Shown in pieces: positions 3,943 to 5,474 of a DNA stretch of 5,474 nt. The notes below the pieces were generated by a model. The model had not been told where the DNA came from and did no database searches. It saw only the letters and a program-made list of their open reading frames with translations. The stretch's first letter is position 1, and each line of letters opens with the position of its first letter. The stretch comes from Candidatus Solibacter sp. (GTDB lineage: Bacteria > Acidobacteriota > Terriglobia > Bryobacterales > Bryobacteraceae), in NCBI GenBank assembly GCA_026394025.1, contig JAPKZC010000913.1, positions 1-5,474 of the forward strand, given 5' to 3'. The position numbers and the translations under genes are program-made.

Positions 3943-5474
3943 ATGTCACGTCGTGTAGTAGTCTGCTACGGCGCAACTGCGCTGCTCGCGGCAATGCTTT
4001 CGACTGCCTATGCGCAGGACACGGGCGCCATCAACGGCCAGGTGTTCGACCCGACGCAAGCCGCCGTGCCGAACACCACCGTCCAAGCGGTGAACCAGGA
4101 CACCGGCTTGAGCCGTAAAGCCGTGTCCAACGCGGAAGGCGCGTTCTTCATCCAAGCATTGCCTCCCGGCAGGTACAGCCTCAGAGCCGAGGTGGCGGGC
4201 TTCAAATCCTCCAGCCAGACCGGGATTCAGGTTTCGGTTGGGCAGAACACGCGCGCGGACATCCGCCTGGAGGTCGGCACGGTGGCGGAGAATGTCACGG
4301 TCGCGGCGGACGCGCTCGCGGTGGACACGCAGGGATCCACGGTCGGCGCCACCATCAACCGCCAACTGCTGGCGAATCTGCCGCTCCTGGACTTGAACGT
4401 GCTCTCGCTCGCGAGCATGCTTCCAGGCATCGCCCAGGCCACTTTACCGACTGTGGTGACCAACTCCCGGCAGGGCCCAACGGTCAGCGTATCCGGCGGA
4501 CGTCTCCGGGATAACAACTTCATGCTGGATGGCGCCAATTTGATTTCCACCTTGTATGGAACTTCGCAGAATCTGCCGGCGCCGGATGCCTTAGAAGAGT
4601 TCCGCGTCCTGACCAACACCTACGCCGCCGAATATGGCCAAGGGGTGGGCTCTGTCTTCCTGGCGGTGACCAAGGGCGGCACCAACACTCCTCACGGCAG
4701 CCTGTATGAGTATTTCCGGAATGATGCGGTAAATGCGCGGAACTTCTTCGCGGCAACAACTCCGCTCCTGAGACAGAACCAGTTCGGCGCGAGCTTTGGC
4801 GCCCCGGTTGTGCTGCCGCACTACAACGGGAAGGATCGGACCTTTTTTTTCGTGTCTTACCAGGGCCTCCGACTGAGCTCGCAAGCGATTTCGACAGCTT
4901 TCCCAGCGACATCCCAGGAGCGCGTCGGCAACTTCTCGGCCACTGCGAAAGCGGTCATCGACCCAACCACCAGCACCGCCTTCCCGGTTAACATTTACAA
5001 CCTGTATCAGCCGCTCCTTCCGAACCAGTCCAACGGCCAGAACACGACTCTGATCAGCACCAGGAGTCTCAACAATCAGGTCTCGATAAAGGGCGACCAG
5101 CATCTTTCCGCGTCCAACAATCTGTCCGTCCGCTACTTTCGCAACCGGGACGAAACCATTAACCGCTCGCCCATAGAGCTTTTCCCGGTTGCCTCGGCCG
5201 GTACCATGGTGCCAGTACAGTCCTTAACTCTTTCGGACACGCACACCTTCCGTCCGGTCATGTTGGCCGAACTCCGCCTGTCCTACACGCGAGTCAACAG
5301 TAATTCGAGTAAAGCGTCTCGGGTAGCGATGAAGAATGCCGTGCAGCTCGGCGGCAACTTCAGCCAGCCGGCCCCCGTTTCGCCCCAAGTCAGCATCTCG
5401 AGCCGGGCCGGCGTCTCCCCAGGCACTCCCTCGCGTGAAGTGGACAACGTATACCAGGCTGATGCGAAGCTCTC
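3943..5474 (+). CDS. Oar-like TonB-dependent receptor, N-terminal 510 codons
   Basis: The frame is open from the ATG to the window edge, so the gene is cut at its 3' end; family members are usually around 1000 residues or more. A Sec signal peptide (basic R3-R4, hydrophobic core about 5-20, cleavage after A-Y-A at 22-24) leads to a carboxypeptidase regulatory-like beta-sandwich (about 27-112) with G-x-V-x-D-P (32-37), N-A-E-G-A-F (63-68) and L-P-P-G-R-Y (73-78). A plug domain follows (about 120-250): S-V-S-G-G-R (182-187), N-F-M-L-D-G (192-197), E-E-F-R-V (218-222), Y-A-A-E-Y-G (227-232) and T-K-G-G-T-N (243-248). The barrel begins at G-S-L-Y-E-Y-F-R-N (252-260), with G-K-D-R-T-F-F-F (296-303). 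It should sit in the outer membrane and import a substrate using TonB energy; the ligand is unknown, and the Oar-like group is often tied to saccharide or protein uptake. No classical TonB box is evident after the signal peptide. Confidence 0.9.
   Translation, partial: MSRRVVVCYGATALLAAMLSTAYAQDTGAINGQVFDPTQAAVPNTTVQAVNQDTGLSRKAVSNAEGAFFIQALPPGRYSLRAEVAGFKSSSQTGIQVSVGQNTRADIRLEVGTVAENVTVAADALAVDTQGSTVGATINRQLLANLPLLDLNVLSLASMLPGIAQATLPTVVTNSRQGPTVSVSGGRLRDNNFMLDGANLISTLYGTSQNLPAPDALEEFRVLTNTYAAEYGQGVGSVFLAVTKGGTNTPHGSLYEYFRNDAVNARNFFAATTPLLRQNQFGASFGAPVVLPHYNGKDRTFFFVSYQGLRLSSQAISTAFPATSQERVGNFSATAKAVIDPTTSTAFPVNIYNLYQPLLPNQSNGQNTTLISTRSLNNQVSIKGDQHLSASNNLSVRYFRNRDETINRSPIELFPVASAGTMVPVQSLTLSDTHTFRPVMLAELRLSYTRVNSNSSKASRVAMKNAVQLGGNFSQPAPVSPQVSISSRAGVSPGTPSREVDNVYQADAKL
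4843..4850 (+). repeat. T8 homopolymer in the receptor coding region
   Basis: Eight thymines encode the last three residues of the R-T-F-F-F motif (299-303). The motif is common in this receptor family, so the tract has a coding explanation, but a run this long is a possible site of replication slippage or a sequencing indel. The frame is intact here. Confidence 0.6.

Noticed and set aside
3946..4365. 139-codon minus-strand frame opposite the receptor gene
   Set aside because: It lies antisense to a frame with unmistakable receptor motifs, a signal peptide and a strong ribosome site; its product is rich in Arg/Gly/His with no domain.
4591..5103. 170-codon minus-strand frame
   Set aside because: Antisense shadow of the receptor plug and barrel region; no ribosome site and no recognisable motif.
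1..5474. Mobile elements, CRISPR, tRNA or rRNA
   Set aside because: I saw no transposase motifs, long terminal repeats, regularly spaced repeats or tRNA-like cloverleaf sequences on either strand.

Overview
The window looks like a chromosomal segment of a Gram-negative soil-type bacterium, most likely an Acidobacteriota of the Solibacter/Bryobacter kind. This is inferred from the mix of genes: a secreted (twin-arginine) sugar isomerase-like TIM barrel, a TMTC-like membrane glycosyltransferase fused to TPRs, and a large Oar-like TonB-dependent receptor with an N-terminal carboxypeptidase-regulatory domain. No database search was possible, so the taxon is a judgement and not a result.

Layout, left to right. 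(1) Positions 87 to 1, minus strand: the first 29 codons of a gene that leaves the window, encoding a textbook Tat signal peptide behind a good Shine-Dalgarno. (2) 88-420: a divergent intergenic region with a perfect 7-bp inverted repeat, a repeated GGTCAAG motif and a T9 tract. (3) 421-1374, plus strand: a Tat-exported sugar phosphate isomerase/epimerase-like protein whose usual metal-binding residues appear to be substituted. (4) 1375-1493: a short convergent spacer without a clear terminator. (5) 3662-1494, minus strand: a 722-residue GT-C type membrane protein with C-terminal TPRs (TMTC/DUF1736-like). (6) 3663-3942: a second divergent intergenic region holding a possible minus-strand promoter, a 30-codon secreted-looking ORF, a GC-rich hairpin, and a convincing extended -10 promoter for the gene to the right. 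(7) 3943 to the end, plus strand: the first 510 codons of an Oar-like TonB-dependent receptor that leaves the window. Its only long competing frames are antisense shadows.

The genes form two divergent pairs that converge in the middle, so each probably has its own promoter and there is no visible operon. Function centres on the cell envelope: two Tat-exported periplasmic proteins, an inner-membrane putative glycosyltransferase with a probably periplasmic TPR domain, and an outer-membrane receptor. I see no mobile element, CRISPR array, tRNA or rRNA. The points most worth following are the apparently degenerate active site of the isomerase-like protein, the pairing of two divergent Tat proteins, and the TMTC-like enzyme placed back to back with a receptor that carries a beta-sandwich domain.
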